This document shows, in pieces, positions 50,992 through 59,495 of a DNA stretch of 64,000 nt. The first letter of the stretch is position 1; every line of letters starts with the position of its first letter. Origin of the DNA: Methanomicrobiales archaeon HGW-Methanomicrobiales-1 (GTDB lineage Archaea > Halobacteriota > Methanomicrobia > Methanomicrobiales > Methanospirillaceae); the NCBI GenBank assembly GCA_002839675.1, contig PGYM01000001.1, positions 238,683-302,682 on the forward strand, in the 5' to 3' direction. The position numbers and the translations under genes are program-made. Under the pieces are notes generated by a model, which saw nothing but the letters and a program-made list of their open reading frames with translations, was not told where the DNA came from and did not search any database.

Positions 50992-51292
50992 GTGAATAAT
51001 CACTTATCAGAGAAATTCTTTTTTTTAACTTTTTATTATCCGTAAAATCCCGTTCATTAACGGAGTTTTATAAAAAGAGTATTGAATGGCTGTCTATGTA
51101 TGATTCCCGGCAGGTGAGGAAAACCAGTCCGGGATCTCTGGATGAGAGATGGTCTGCTTCTGACCTTTCGGGTCGGTGCAGGGGTTGCTGGCCATTGCTG
51201 GTGGCAGATGGAGGAATGGGGATGTGCATGTGCATGGGGCATTCATCGTTCGTACGGTGTTGTGGCATTGAAAGAGTCCCTCTTTGGATAGT
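50992..51292. other. Intergenic between convergent genes
   Basis: About 300 bases. A T-run at 51018-51035 ends the plus-strand gene, and TTTTATAAAAAG at about 51066 is TATA-like. Frames through the rest look like shadows (odd Met/Cys/His composition). Nothing further recognised. Confidence 0.45.
51018..51035 (+). terminator. T-run terminator after LamG-like gene
   Basis: CTTTTTTTTAACTTTTTATT starts about 27 bases after the stop at 50991; a strong archaeal-type stop signal. Confidence 0.5.
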
Positions 51293-51520
51293 TCATGGCT
51301 GTTTTCCCGGGATGATACTGGTTACCGGAGGCAGAGCGGGATGTGTGATATATCCCGTATCCTGCGACAGGCCGGCAGCGTTTCCGCAACCGGTAGCGGG
51401 GAGATCCCCGTATCCAGCCGGGCACGATTGATCTCCTATGGCAGCACTGGCAGGGTTGATCACCATTGCAGCCGAGAAAACAACAAGCGCGATACCCAGA
51501 AAAATTTTGCCTGAATCCAT
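51293..51520 (-). CDS. Small secreted protein
   Basis: 75 aa from ATG 51520, preceded by an ideal AAAGGAG at five bases; the longer frame to 51643 is not supported. Residues 1-27 are a signal peptide (GKIFLGIALVVFSAAMV, NPASA cleavage site). The mature part is about 48 residues with two cysteines (SCPAGYGDLPATGCG) and many Gly/Pro. No family recognised; possibly a secreted peptide with one disulfide. Confidence 0.7.
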   Translation of the reverse strand: MDSGKIFLGIALVVFSAAMVINPASAAIGDQSCPAGYGDLPATGCGNAAGLSQDTGYITHPALPPVTSIIPGKQP

Positions 51521-51773
51521 TGAGTTCTCCTTTTTTGTTTTTGTATGAGTCGGTGACACATCGAATTGAGTGTCGTGCATCACCTGATCTACCAAGTCAT
51601 GAGCAGAGCGTATATATTCCCCAAATTGTGGCGGTTCGAGCATTGAACCCCCGGGTTAAGGCATTGAACCTTCGGGGTATAACCGAGGGAGAGAGATTTT
51701 ATACCGTCATGCCCTTATCTTCCTGTTACCTAATGTTTATGACAAAAAAGGAAAGGACCCCTGGTGGAGCATA

Positions 51774-52559
51774 ATGGACCCTGAGGACAAATCCCCGACA
51801 ATAATCGTTCATGAAGAGTCTGATTCTCTTGAGGAACTTTCCGATTACCTGGATGTTCTGTCGAGCAGCGCACGGCTCAGGATCGTAAAATTTCTGGAAA
51901 AAAAGCCCCACGATGCCCGTGCCATCTCAAATGAGATCGAGACCAGTTACGAAAACACCAAGAAGCATCTCGATAAGCTGCTCGGTATTGGTGTGATCAA
52001 AAAGGAAGCGGGTCTCGGTGCCCCCACCTCAAAAGGCATTCACCCGGTCTGGGAATATTCAGTTGTTCCGGGCGGGCTTGAGGCAATCATCAGGAACCTG
52101 GGCCTGTTCTCCAATGCCCGGGTGCAGATTATCGGGGGTGAGATCTCCCGCAGGCTTGAAGAAGTGAAAGGCACCCTTTCAAAAGAGGTGCTCGGAAACT
52201 GCCCTGCCGCTATTGTACTGGGCGGCCCGGATGATGGCAAGGCCTTCATATTACGGACCGATAGCGTTGCCATCGGCAGGACTGATCCCGAAAACCCGGC
52301 TTCGTTCGATCCTGTAAACGATATCGTGCTTGCGGACGGGTATACTGCGGTAACCCGGGTCTCCAAGCCCCACGGGCGGTTCCACCACGAAAACGGCATC
52401 TGGTATATCGAGGACTGCGGGAGCACCGGTGGAACCCAGCTGAACAACAAAAAGCTTGAGGATCGCAAACGAGCCCCGCTCCGGGACGGGGATCTTGTCG
52501 AGCTCGCAAAAGGAATATCCGGTGTAAAACTTGTCCTTATCATCCCTCCCGGTGCATGA
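51774..52559 (+). CDS. Winged-helix plus FHA-domain signalling protein
   Basis: 261 aa. Residues about 20-90 form an ArsR-like winged helix (LDVLSSSARLRIVKFLEKKP, ISNEIETSYENTKKHLDKLL). A helical spacer leads to a C-terminal FHA domain (about 145-258) with the expected SVAIGRT, RVSKPHGRFHH and DCGSTGGTQLN motifs for phosphothreonine binding. It is followed 89 bases later by a receptor Ser/Thr kinase, so it is the likely reader or output of that kinase: phosphorylation-controlled transcription (inference). The GGTGGAG before the ATG is a good ribosome-binding site. Confidence 0.88.
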   Translation: MDPEDKSPTIIVHEESDSLEELSDYLDVLSSSARLRIVKFLEKKPHDARAISNEIETSYENTKKHLDKLLGIGVIKKEAGLGAPTSKGIHPVWEYSVVPGGLEAIIRNLGLFSNARVQIIGGEISRRLEEVKGTLSKEVLGNCPAAIVLGGPDDGKAFILRTDSVAIGRTDPENPASFDPVNDIVLADGYTAVTRVSKPHGRFHHENGIWYIEDCGSTGGTQLNNKKLEDRKRAPLRDGDLVELAKGISGVKLVLIIPPGA

Positions 52560-52648
52560 TCCGGGAAATCAAGGATTTTTATTACCTCATGAATACAAAA
52601 GAATGATGAACTATCTGGTAGAATGCAGGAAACCCGTTTTACATACTT

Positions 52649-54742
52649 ATGACCCGCAACCGCTCCGTATCCTGGTTAATAGCCCTCATTTTTCTCATCG
52701 CATGTACTGCCTGCATTGCTACTGTAGCAGCCGGTGAACACTCTGTTGCATCATCCGGTGCAGAGTTTTCCCGTATCCAGGACGCGATCGACTGGTCATC
52801 TTCCGGTGATACCGTAACGGTCGAAAGCGGAATTTACCCGGGAAAAGTCCGTATTGACAAGAAGATCCTGCTCATCGGCATAGACAGCGGCAATGGAGCA
52901 CCGGTTATCGATCCGGGCAGCCAGGGTAATGGCGTGGAGATCCTTGCCAATGGATGCACGGTTGAAGGGTTTGTCATCAGGAACAGTGACCTGTTAAACG
53001 GCATTCGTGTCTCTTCAGACCAGAATATGATCCGGGGAAATACCCTCTATAACAATGCGCAGGGTATCACCCTGGTATCTGCCCGGGAAAACACCATAAC
53101 GGGGAATAATATCAACCGCAACCAGCGAACCGGCATTGTACTGGAGGGTTCAGGAAACAACCTGATCGAAGACAATATCATCACGACAAATACCCATGGC
53201 ATCAGCCTGGACGAATCTTCGCTTTCCAACCGGATATTCCGGAATACTTTTTCCAATACCCAGAATGTGCTCTCAAAGAGCGCGACTTCGATCTGGAGTA
53301 CAACTGCTCCCCTGATGTATACCTACCTGGGGAAGAAAGAGCAGAGCCGTATGGGGAACTACTGGAGCGATTACCATGGCGGGGATAAGAATGGCGATGG
53401 GATCGGGGATTCACCGTACGTTATTATGACCGGGGGAAACCCGAAAGGAATCCTGGAGTCAACCCAGGATATCGTTGATTCCTTCCCCCTCATGGATCCA
53501 AAGGAGTATTACTCCGATATCACACCGGTTCCGGTCAAAGATCTTCCCCTGGCCCCGACGCCACTGGTTCCCCTGCCAGTGGTTTCGGCAGTCCCGACAC
53601 CGGTTGCTCCCACGACAACCGTGCCGCTCACCTCCCCCATTACCCCGACACCGGTGACAAATCCTTCGAACGGGCTCCCGACCGGCATGGGAACTCTTGC
53701 ACTGGGGTTCGTTGTCCTTGTGGTTCTTGCGGGTGCAGGTTATTTCCTGTACCGGAGACAGAAAGCACTCGCACCCGTCACATCCCCTGAGGAAACGGAT
53801 GCGCAGGATCTTTCAAATGCTACTGTGATCTCCCGCAGCATCCGCGCTCCGGCAACAACGCCCGCGAAAGAAACGACCCTCCCCGATGACAGTGCACAGG
53901 AGGAATATTACCCGGCTGTTTCCGACCAGAAATACTACTTCCCCCGGGAACTGGAAAACAAGTATACCGATATTGCGTTTGTCGGGCGGGGCGGTGTTGC
54001 ATGGGTATTTTCCGCGATCCGTAAGACCGACGGACTGAAAGTGGCAGTTAAGATCCCGATAAGTTTTGACGAAGTAACGGGAAGGTCGTTTTTAAACGAG
54101 ATCAAAGCGTGGGAAACCTTACGGCACGAAAATATTGTGGAAGTGCTCGGGGTCAATATCCTGCCCGTGCCCTACGTGGAAATGGAGTTTGTACCCGCCT
54201 CATTAGAGGACCTGGAAAAGCCGCTGCCCATCTGGAAGGCAGTGCATATTTTCCGGGGAATCACCGAGGGCATGAGATATGCCCATGAACACGGGTTCAT
54301 CCACCGCGACATCAAGCCGCACAACATCCTGCTGGATGAGGATTGTGTGCCGAAGATCACCGACTGGGGAATGAGCAAGGTGCTTGCTGCGGATGTAAAA
54401 AAATCCAGCATTGCCGGGTTCTCGCTCTCGTATGCTGCCCCGGAACAGGTATCTCCTTCGGAGTTCGGCCGGACCGATGAGCGGACCGATATCTACCAGC
54501 TCGGGGTGGTCTTCTACGAGATGGCCACCGGCTCGATACCGTTTGGTGGCGAAAGTATTGTTGAAGTGGGAAATGCGATCCTGCGTGAGAAACCCCTCCC
54601 GCCATCGGATTACGAAGAAGATTCAGCGGCTGTTGAAAAGATTATCCTCAAATGCCTTGAGAAAGATCCCGCTGATCGGTTCCAGTCGGCAGCAGAACTG
54701 CTTGATGCCCTTTCCCGGTATCTCGATGAGGATGATGAGTGA
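52649..54742 (+). CDS. Receptor Ser/Thr kinase with NosD-like beta-helix ectodomain
   Basis: 697 aa. Signal peptide about 1-28; a NosD/pectate-lyase-type right-handed beta-helix about 35-290 (repeats such as GNTLYNNAQGITLV, ENTITGNNINRNQRTGI, GNNLIEDNIITTNTHGI), ending in a GNYWSDYHGGDKNGDGIGD segment; a Pro/Thr stalk; one helix at about 347-370; then a Hanks-type kinase (about 430-690). Kinase motifs: VGRGGVAWVF, AVKIPI lysine, HRDIKPHNILL, TDWGMSKV in place of DFG, and YAAPEQV with DIYQLGVVFYEMATG. All catalytic residues are kept; only DFG is DWG. An outside binding event could be passed to the FHA protein upstream. No ribosome-binding site precedes the ATG. Confidence 0.9.
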   Translation: MTRNRSVSWLIALIFLIACTACIATVAAGEHSVASSGAEFSRIQDAIDWSSSGDTVTVESGIYPGKVRIDKKILLIGIDSGNGAPVIDPGSQGNGVEILANGCTVEGFVIRNSDLLNGIRVSSDQNMIRGNTLYNNAQGITLVSARENTITGNNINRNQRTGIVLEGSGNNLIEDNIITTNTHGISLDESSLSNRIFRNTFSNTQNVLSKSATSIWSTTAPLMYTYLGKKEQSRMGNYWSDYHGGDKNGDGIGDSPYVIMTGGNPKGILESTQDIVDSFPLMDPKEYYSDITPVPVKDLPLAPTPLVPLPVVSAVPTPVAPTTTVPLTSPITPTPVTNPSNGLPTGMGTLALGFVVLVVLAGAGYFLYRRQKALAPVTSPEETDAQDLSNATVISRSIRAPATTPAKETTLPDDSAQEEYYPAVSDQKYYFPRELENKYTDIAFVGRGGVAWVFSAIRKTDGLKVAVKIPISFDEVTGRSFLNEIKAWETLRHENIVEVLGVNILPVPYVEMEFVPASLEDLEKPLPIWKAVHIFRGITEGMRYAHEHGFIHRDIKPHNILLDEDCVPKITDWGMSKVLAADVKKSSIAGFSLSYAAPEQVSPSEFGRTDERTDIYQLGVVFYEMATGSIPFGGESIVEVGNAILREKPLPPSDYEEDSAAVEKIILKCLEKDPADRFQSAAELLDALSRYLDEDDE

Positions 54743-54787
54743 ACTGATGATCTGTAACCTTTCCCTGAAAGAGGAGCTGGTGATTAC

Positions 54788-54979
54788 ATGACTGACGAAA
54801 ATCCGATCTACGAACCTGCGCTGTGTGCGAGCTGTGAAGGATTCGGGTGCACGGTCTGCAATAAAACCGGCTCGGTCTTAGTCACGGCTCCCAAGTGCAG
54901 GTGTCATCACTGCGAGGGTGCCGGGTGTATTTACTGCGGATTTACCGGGTGGGAAAAGCCCAAGAGCAAGTACGATTGA
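54788..54979 (+). CDS. DnaJ-like zinc-knuckle small protein
   Basis: 63 aa with CxxCxGxGCxxC-type elements: CASCEGFGCTVCNKTG and CHHCEGAGCIYCGFTG. These match the paired zinc knuckles of the DnaJ Cys-rich domain. GAGGAG lies a few bases before the ATG. It is 45 bases after the kinase gene and probably in its operon. It may bind unfolded or partner protein, but no J-domain is present. Function unknown. Confidence 0.78.
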   Translation: MTDENPIYEPALCASCEGFGCTVCNKTGSVLVTAPKCRCHHCEGAGCIYCGFTGWEKPKSKYD

Positions 54980-54994
54980 TCCCCGGCTTTTGTA

Positions 54995-56182
54995 TCAGGA
55001 AAATTTTGCATCGGTCCGTCGCGGAATTACACAATCTTCAAACCGTTTTGCAAAGTAGCGATCGGTCATACCCGCAATAAAGTCCCGCACGAGTTCGGCA
55101 TTGGTGGCGGCCTCTAAGTACCGCGGACTGGTCCAGCCGGTCTCGATAAAGTCCGATACGATTTTGGTGTCCCTGCGCCCCGATTCCAGGTCATTTAAAT
55201 AGGTCTCGAACAGGGTGGCATACATCCGTTCAATCTTTGGCCGTTCTCTGGTGAGTTTTTCATTGTTGTAGATATTTTTCCTGCTGAACGTGCGGAGCCC
55301 GATCAGTGCCTTCTCGACTTCCCGGCTGTACGCGATATATCCTTTTTCTTCGCTGTCGCTGTTTTCCAGCAGGTCATAGATCAGCGTATTGATGATCTCG
55401 CGGTTGGTATTTCCGAGGACCGCTGTGCAGTCTTCCGGTAATGGCATCGAATCATCGATCAGCCCGATCTCTTTTGCATCCTGGATGTCCCGCCCGATAT
55501 AGGCAATCGTGTCAGCAAACTTGACCACGCAGCCTTCAAGCGTCATGGCAGCACCGCTGCGCCTGCCGTAGGCATTGTCCTGCACTTTTTTGTCAAATGC
55601 AGCCCAGCTCCGGCAGGGTGCCGGGGTAATCCGGACATCATCTGCCTCGCCATTATGGCAGAGCACGCCATCGAGCACCTGCATGGTCAGGTCCTGGTCC
55701 TCGATCCGGTCAAGGAACTGCACGCTCTGCACATTGTGGAAAAATTTCCCTATGCAGTACTGCTTGCAGAGTGAGGAGAGGCAGGTCTCGCCAAAGTGGC
55801 CGTACGGGATGTGGCCGATATCATGGCCGAGCGCGATTGCTTCGATGAGATCCTCGTTCAGCCGCAGGCACCGCCCGATCGTCCGGGCGATCTTCGATAC
55901 GAGCTGGACATGGATGACCCGGTGGGTGATATGATCGTTTTCTACCAGGTAAAAGACCTGTGTCTTGTCGATGTATCGCGTGTATGCCCGCGTGTGGATG
56001 ATGCGATCGGCATCGCGGGAGTACGGGGTGCGGATATCTTCAGCAGCCCTGTTGTGACGGCGTGTTGCATCTGCGCTGGTGGCAGCAAGGGGAGATAAAA
56101 GGGCCTCGTGTTTTCCTGCAACCGTGCGGATAGCGGAATCAAGACCCGTCTCCAAAGACCGCACCCTGTCCCGTTTTTTCAT
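54995..56182 (-). CDS. HD-domain dGTPase-like phosphohydrolase
   Basis: 395 aa. The HD signature is in EAIALGHDIGHIPYGHFGE; the first metal histidine is in ENDHITHRVIHVQLVSKIAR and the late Asp in KFADTIAYIGRD. This arrangement is that of deoxyguanosinetriphosphate triphosphohydrolase-like enzymes, which cleave dNTPs to nucleoside and triphosphate. The N-terminus (RDADRIIHTRAYTRYIDKTQVF) also fits. Substrate specificity cannot be read. Convergent with the DnaJ-like gene. Confidence 0.9.
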   Translation of the reverse strand: MKKRDRVRSLETGLDSAIRTVAGKHEALLSPLAATSADATRRHNRAAEDIRTPYSRDADRIIHTRAYTRYIDKTQVFYLVENDHITHRVIHVQLVSKIARTIGRCLRLNEDLIEAIALGHDIGHIPYGHFGETCLSSLCKQYCIGKFFHNVQSVQFLDRIEDQDLTMQVLDGVLCHNGEADDVRITPAPCRSWAAFDKKVQDNAYGRRSGAAMTLEGCVVKFADTIAYIGRDIQDAKEIGLIDDSMPLPEDCTAVLGNTNREIINTLIYDLLENSDSEEKGYIAYSREVEKALIGLRTFSRKNIYNNEKLTRERPKIERMYATLFETYLNDLESGRRDTKIVSDFIETGWTSPRYLEAATNAELVRDFIAGMTDRYFAKRFEDCVIPRRTDAKFS

Positions 56183-56241
56183 GTTGCTTGTCTGTCTGTG
56201 CCGGGATGTATTAATCCTGACGCACTGATGAGCCGGATTGC

Positions 56242-56703
56242 CTATCTCCCGTAGGTTACGTAAGTCTCCCCGTACTGGACAACGTGCCCTTCCATGGCTT
56301 TTACCAGCTGGTCTTTAGTCGATCCTGCGGGAAGGGAGAGCTGGCTGTCCAGCCCGTATATTTTAAAGAAATACCGGTGCGTCTTTCCTCGTGGCGGGCA
56401 GGGGCCATTGTAACCGATGTTGCCGAAACTGTTCAATCCCTGGAGGGCCGTGAGGGGAAAGGTGACTTCGGGAGTGTTGGGGATCTTTTCCGGGATCATC
56501 TTTACCAGTTCCACGTTCCAGGCAATCCAGTGGACAAAACCGCCACCACCGGGGGCATCCGGGTCATTGACGATGATTGCCAGCGATTTCGAGATGGCCG
56601 TGTTCACGCCGCCAACATCGATCTCTGGCGAGATGTCCTCTCCGTCACAGGTGTAATTGTTCGGGAGAACTTTTACCGAAATTTTTACGGTGAGTGCTTC
56701 CAT
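56242..56703 (-). CDS. YbhB/YbcL-type PEBP protein
   Basis: 153 aa from ATG 56703, with GGAGACAAGG upstream; the ATG at 56718 lacks a site. Phosphatidylethanolamine-binding family motifs: YTCDGEDISPEI, IVNDPDAPGGGGFVHWIAWNV and GYNGPCPPRGKTHRYFFKIY. Bacterial and archaeal members bind anionic or phospholipid-like ligands and have no proven enzymatic activity. The DPDAP and HW ligand-site residues are intact here, unlike in the paralog at 56856. Confidence 0.93.
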   Translation of the reverse strand: MEALTVKISVKVLPNNYTCDGEDISPEIDVGGVNTAISKSLAIIVNDPDAPGGGGFVHWIAWNVELVKMIPEKIPNTPEVTFPLTALQGLNSFGNIGYNGPCPPRGKTHRYFFKIYGLDSQLSLPAGSTKDQLVKAMEGHVVQYGETYVTYGR

Positions 56704-56855
56704 AATCCTTGTCTCCATTTTTTATTTCCAGGTTGGTTTTTTTAATTCCTGCCCCGGACCGGTATGTTTTTAGTCTCACCATACCGGGTGATATGTTCAT
56801 GCATTGCGGCAGCCCGCGGGTTTTGGTTGTATTACCCGGCGATCCTGCAGGGTGC

Positions 56856-57308
56856 TTACCGTGAGCAGATCGCGACGGTCTCGGCGAACTGGAGCACATG
56901 GCCTTTCATGGCCTGGACAAGTTCGTGCTTATTGGAACCGGCTTTGAGATCCAGCATGGCGTCCAGCCCGTACACCTTGAACTGGTACCGGATCATCTCC
57001 CCGGCAGGGGGGCAGGGACCGGTATACCCGATAGTCCCGTAGTCTGTTATGCCCTGGATCGCGGAGATCGGTACGGTTGTGACACCTTCTTTCGGGATAC
57101 CTGCAGGAATCAGCGGTACCGAGGGGATATTCCAGCAGATCCAGGGGGTAAATGAACAGCAGGATTTCTCGAACGGGTTAAAGACCATGATGGCTATGGA
57201 TGCCGCGACAAGTCCCTTGAGCCTGATACGCGGGGAGATGTTTTCGCCATCGCAGGTGTATGTGGGCGGAAACTCGAGGAAATCCAGAGAAACTGTAAGC
57301 GGCTCCAT
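56856..57308 (-). CDS. Divergent PEBP paralog
   Basis: 150 aa. It shares YTCDGENISPRI, GYTGPCPPAGEMIRYQFKVY and overall length with the neighbour, so it is a PEBP protein. The ligand loop is changed: DPDAP is NPFEKS and the conserved HW is PW (FTPWICWNIP), and two adjacent cysteines (SCCSF) are inserted. It probably no longer binds the usual phosphate ligand. Tandem duplicate of the gene at 56242, 152 bases away in the same direction. Confidence 0.88.
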   Translation of the reverse strand: MEPLTVSLDFLEFPPTYTCDGENISPRIRLKGLVAASIAIMVFNPFEKSCCSFTPWICWNIPSVPLIPAGIPKEGVTTVPISAIQGITDYGTIGYTGPCPPAGEMIRYQFKVYGLDAMLDLKAGSNKHELVQAMKGHVLQFAETVAICSR

Positions 57309-57598
57309 AACTAAACCAAGATAACCGGAGTATATTAAAAGTATGGATTTGCGAGCTGGTGTGACCTATGCACTCATGCCGGAACAGGGATAGCCGATCG
57401 TATCTTGAACGATACCGGGTAGTTCTCTTCCTTTCGTCCGGCAAGTGGACAATAATGAGGCACAGGTCTCTTTTATCCGAACACGTCTTTTCTTCTGCGT
57501 CTTTCTCCATCCGTTGAAAGGGACAGTTTCCACATCTTTATTTTCTAAGGGTGACAACTGGTACGAGTACAACGACCAGAATTTTTCTAAGGGATACC

Positions 57599-58498
57599 AT
57601 GGCAACAAACAATACCCAATCACAAAAGGCAGACGAAGAGTGCAAAAGCGAATGCTCCAGCTGCGCGACTGCATCTTCCTGTTCATCGGCAAATAAGAAA
57701 CAGGCCGGCCTCCCGCCAAAAGCAACCATGGACGTCAAGCACGTCATCATGGTGCTGAGTGGGAAGGGTGGCGTAGGAAAATCAACAGTTTCAGTGAATC
57801 TCGCATACGCCCTCTCGAACCACGGTAAAAAAGTAGGTCTGCTCGACCTCGATATGCACGGCCCCAATGTCCCCAAGATGCTGGGCATCGAGGATCACAA
57901 GCTGGCGATGGCCGGAAACCGGATCGAGCCGGTTCATGTCACCGGTATGTTATCGGTTCTCTCAATGGCGTTCCTGCTGCCCGATACGAGCACACCCATC
58001 ATCTGGCGAGGCCCGATGAAGATGGCTGCAATCCAGCAGTTCCTTGGTGAAGTGAACTGGGGTCCGCTTGACTATCTTGTCGTCGATCTCCCCCCGGGAA
58101 CCGGGGATGAGGCGCTCACCCTTGCCCAGCTTGCACCGAACGTGCGGGGCGCAGTCATCGTGACTACGCCGCAGGATGTAGCAACCATGGATGCAAGGAA
58201 ATCGGCTAAGTTTATCGAGAAACTGGGGCTTCCGGTCATCGGTATTATCGAGAACATGAGCGGGATGCTCTGCCCCCACTGTGGCGGGGAGATCGATATC
58301 TTCGGCAAGGGCGGCGGTAAAAAGATTGCCGAAGAACTCAAGGTGCCATTCCTCGGGGCAATCCCGATCGATATCGAGATGCGCAAGGCCGGCGACGAAG
58401 GCCGCCCGTTCATCATCAAGCGGGGCACCGGTGACAGCCCGACATGGACGGCTGTGGACAAGGTCATGGAATCGCTCATCAGCGTTGTCGAGGGATAA
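57599..58498 (+). CDS. NBP35/Mrp (ApbC) Fe-S carrier ATPase
   Basis: 299 aa from ATG 57599, preceded by AAGGGA; the longer frame from 57551 is unlikely. The N-terminus is Cys-rich (CKSECSSCATASSCSS), as in eukaryote/archaeal NBP35 types. The deviant Walker A is LSGKGGVGKSTVSVNLAYAL and the cluster-bridging CxxC is LCPHCGGEIDIFGKGGG. The dimer carries a [4Fe-4S] cluster and hands it to apoproteins. The conserved small gene four bases downstream is probably co-transcribed. Confidence 0.94.
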   Translation: MATNNTQSQKADEECKSECSSCATASSCSSANKKQAGLPPKATMDVKHVIMVLSGKGGVGKSTVSVNLAYALSNHGKKVGLLDLDMHGPNVPKMLGIEDHKLAMAGNRIEPVHVTGMLSVLSMAFLLPDTSTPIIWRGPMKMAAIQQFLGEVNWGPLDYLVVDLPPGTGDEALTLAQLAPNVRGAVIVTTPQDVATMDARKSAKFIEKLGLPVIGIIENMSGMLCPHCGGEIDIFGKGGGKKIAEELKVPFLGAIPIDIEMRKAGDEGRPFIIKRGTGDSPTWTAVDKVMESLISVVEG

Positions 58499-58501
58499 GA
58501 A

Positions 58502-58810
58502 ATGGACTACCTGCGGGTTCTCACCGGAAAGGAAAAGCCGCTCCCGATCTACACGGGAATTATTGCCTGCCTTGAGAACCCGCTGGTATTTCCCGATCTG
58601 ATCGAACCGATCTACCGCGAAGCAATGATCATGGATGACGATACTCTCGACCGGTTCCGGTTCTCCCTCATACGACTCCAGATCTATGCGGATATTCACC
58701 GGAACGAGGACCTGGAGAAGGGCATGCATATCAAGTATGTCGCGCAGGTGCTCGAAAAAGTGGTGTACGGCACGCTGATCATGGAGCGGGAAGAGATCCC
58801 ATCCGAGTAA
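58502..58810 (+). CDS. Conserved methanogen-type small protein, unknown
   Basis: 102 aa, acidic and helical (LIEPIYREAMIMDDDTLDRF, RFSLIRLQIYADIHRNEDLE). No membrane helix, cysteine set or known motif. It starts four bases after the NBP35 stop, so it is translationally coupled, and may assist it (inference). Confidence 0.75.
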   Translation: MDYLRVLTGKEKPLPIYTGIIACLENPLVFPDLIEPIYREAMIMDDDTLDRFRFSLIRLQIYADIHRNEDLEKGMHIKYVAQVLEKVVYGTLIMEREEIPSE

Positions 58811-58968
58811 TTTTTTACCCCGACCACAATGCTCTTATCGGGGTGTACATGCACTGGTGATACCTATATGTGCACTCCCGCGAAACACTAGTACTACTTC
58901 AAACCCGTTGCATTGGGTTTGGTCCCAGCACCTATGATTATCAATACATTACACCTTGGGAGAATACA

Positions 58969-59424
58969 ATGACATCACGCATGCAATCCCCGCACACGAC
59001 CTGTCCGGGGTGCCAGGAAGAGGTTTTTCTCGATGAGCTCGTGGGGGGCAAATGCCCGCTCTGCGGCTGCTCGTTAGAGGAATTCGATGAGGCATTCGGG
59101 GAGTATGAAGGCCTCCTCGATCGCTCGGATCTCTCGTGGCTGATCTTCAACTACTTTGTCTTCAAAAAATTCGTTGACCTGGGAGTGCCCCCCCATCAGA
59201 TCATGGAGTTTGTCGCAGTCTACGAGCAGAACGCAGAGAAACCTCCTGAAGACTGGAACAAGACCGGTTTCACTCTTGAGATTCCCATGAGCCGGTGGGA
59301 CTCGTTCCGCCCCAAATATTGTGCGAACTGTAAAAAACTCTTCTTTAAGGGCGGGAAGAAGCAGATCAAAGGCGACATGCGCAAGGCAGCAATTGCAGTC
59401 GAGTACGTCTGCGATAAGTGCTGA
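58969..59424 (+). CDS. Protein with two zinc ribbons
   Basis: 151 aa from ATG 58969 with GGGAG at seven bases; the GTG at 58870 lies outside the plausible region. An N-terminal knuckle (CPGCQEEVF, CPLCGCSLEEF) and a C-terminal one (YCANCKKLFF, YVCDKC) bracket a helical middle (DLSWLIFNYFVFKKFVDLG). The arrangement suggests one or two zinc sites. Family not recognised. Confidence 0.75.
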   Translation: MTSRMQSPHTTCPGCQEEVFLDELVGGKCPLCGCSLEEFDEAFGEYEGLLDRSDLSWLIFNYFVFKKFVDLGVPPHQIMEFVAVYEQNAEKPPEDWNKTGFTLEIPMSRWDSFRPKYCANCKKLFFKGGKKQIKGDMRKAAIAVEYVCDKC

Positions 59425-59434
59425 ATTTGCTCCT

Positions 59435-59450
59435 GTTTTTTTACTTTTTT
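59435..59450 (+). terminator. T-run terminator after zinc-ribbon gene
   Basis: TGTTTTTTTACTTTTTTAATT starts about 11 bases after the stop at 59424. Confidence 0.45.
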
Positions 59451-59495
59451 AATTCAAATACAAACTCATAAATTAACATAAATTTTATCCTCTCT

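Noticed and set aside
51096-51431. 111-residue frame rich in Cys, Met and Gly
   Set aside because: It overlaps the well-supported small secreted gene on the other strand and lacks a ribosome-binding site.
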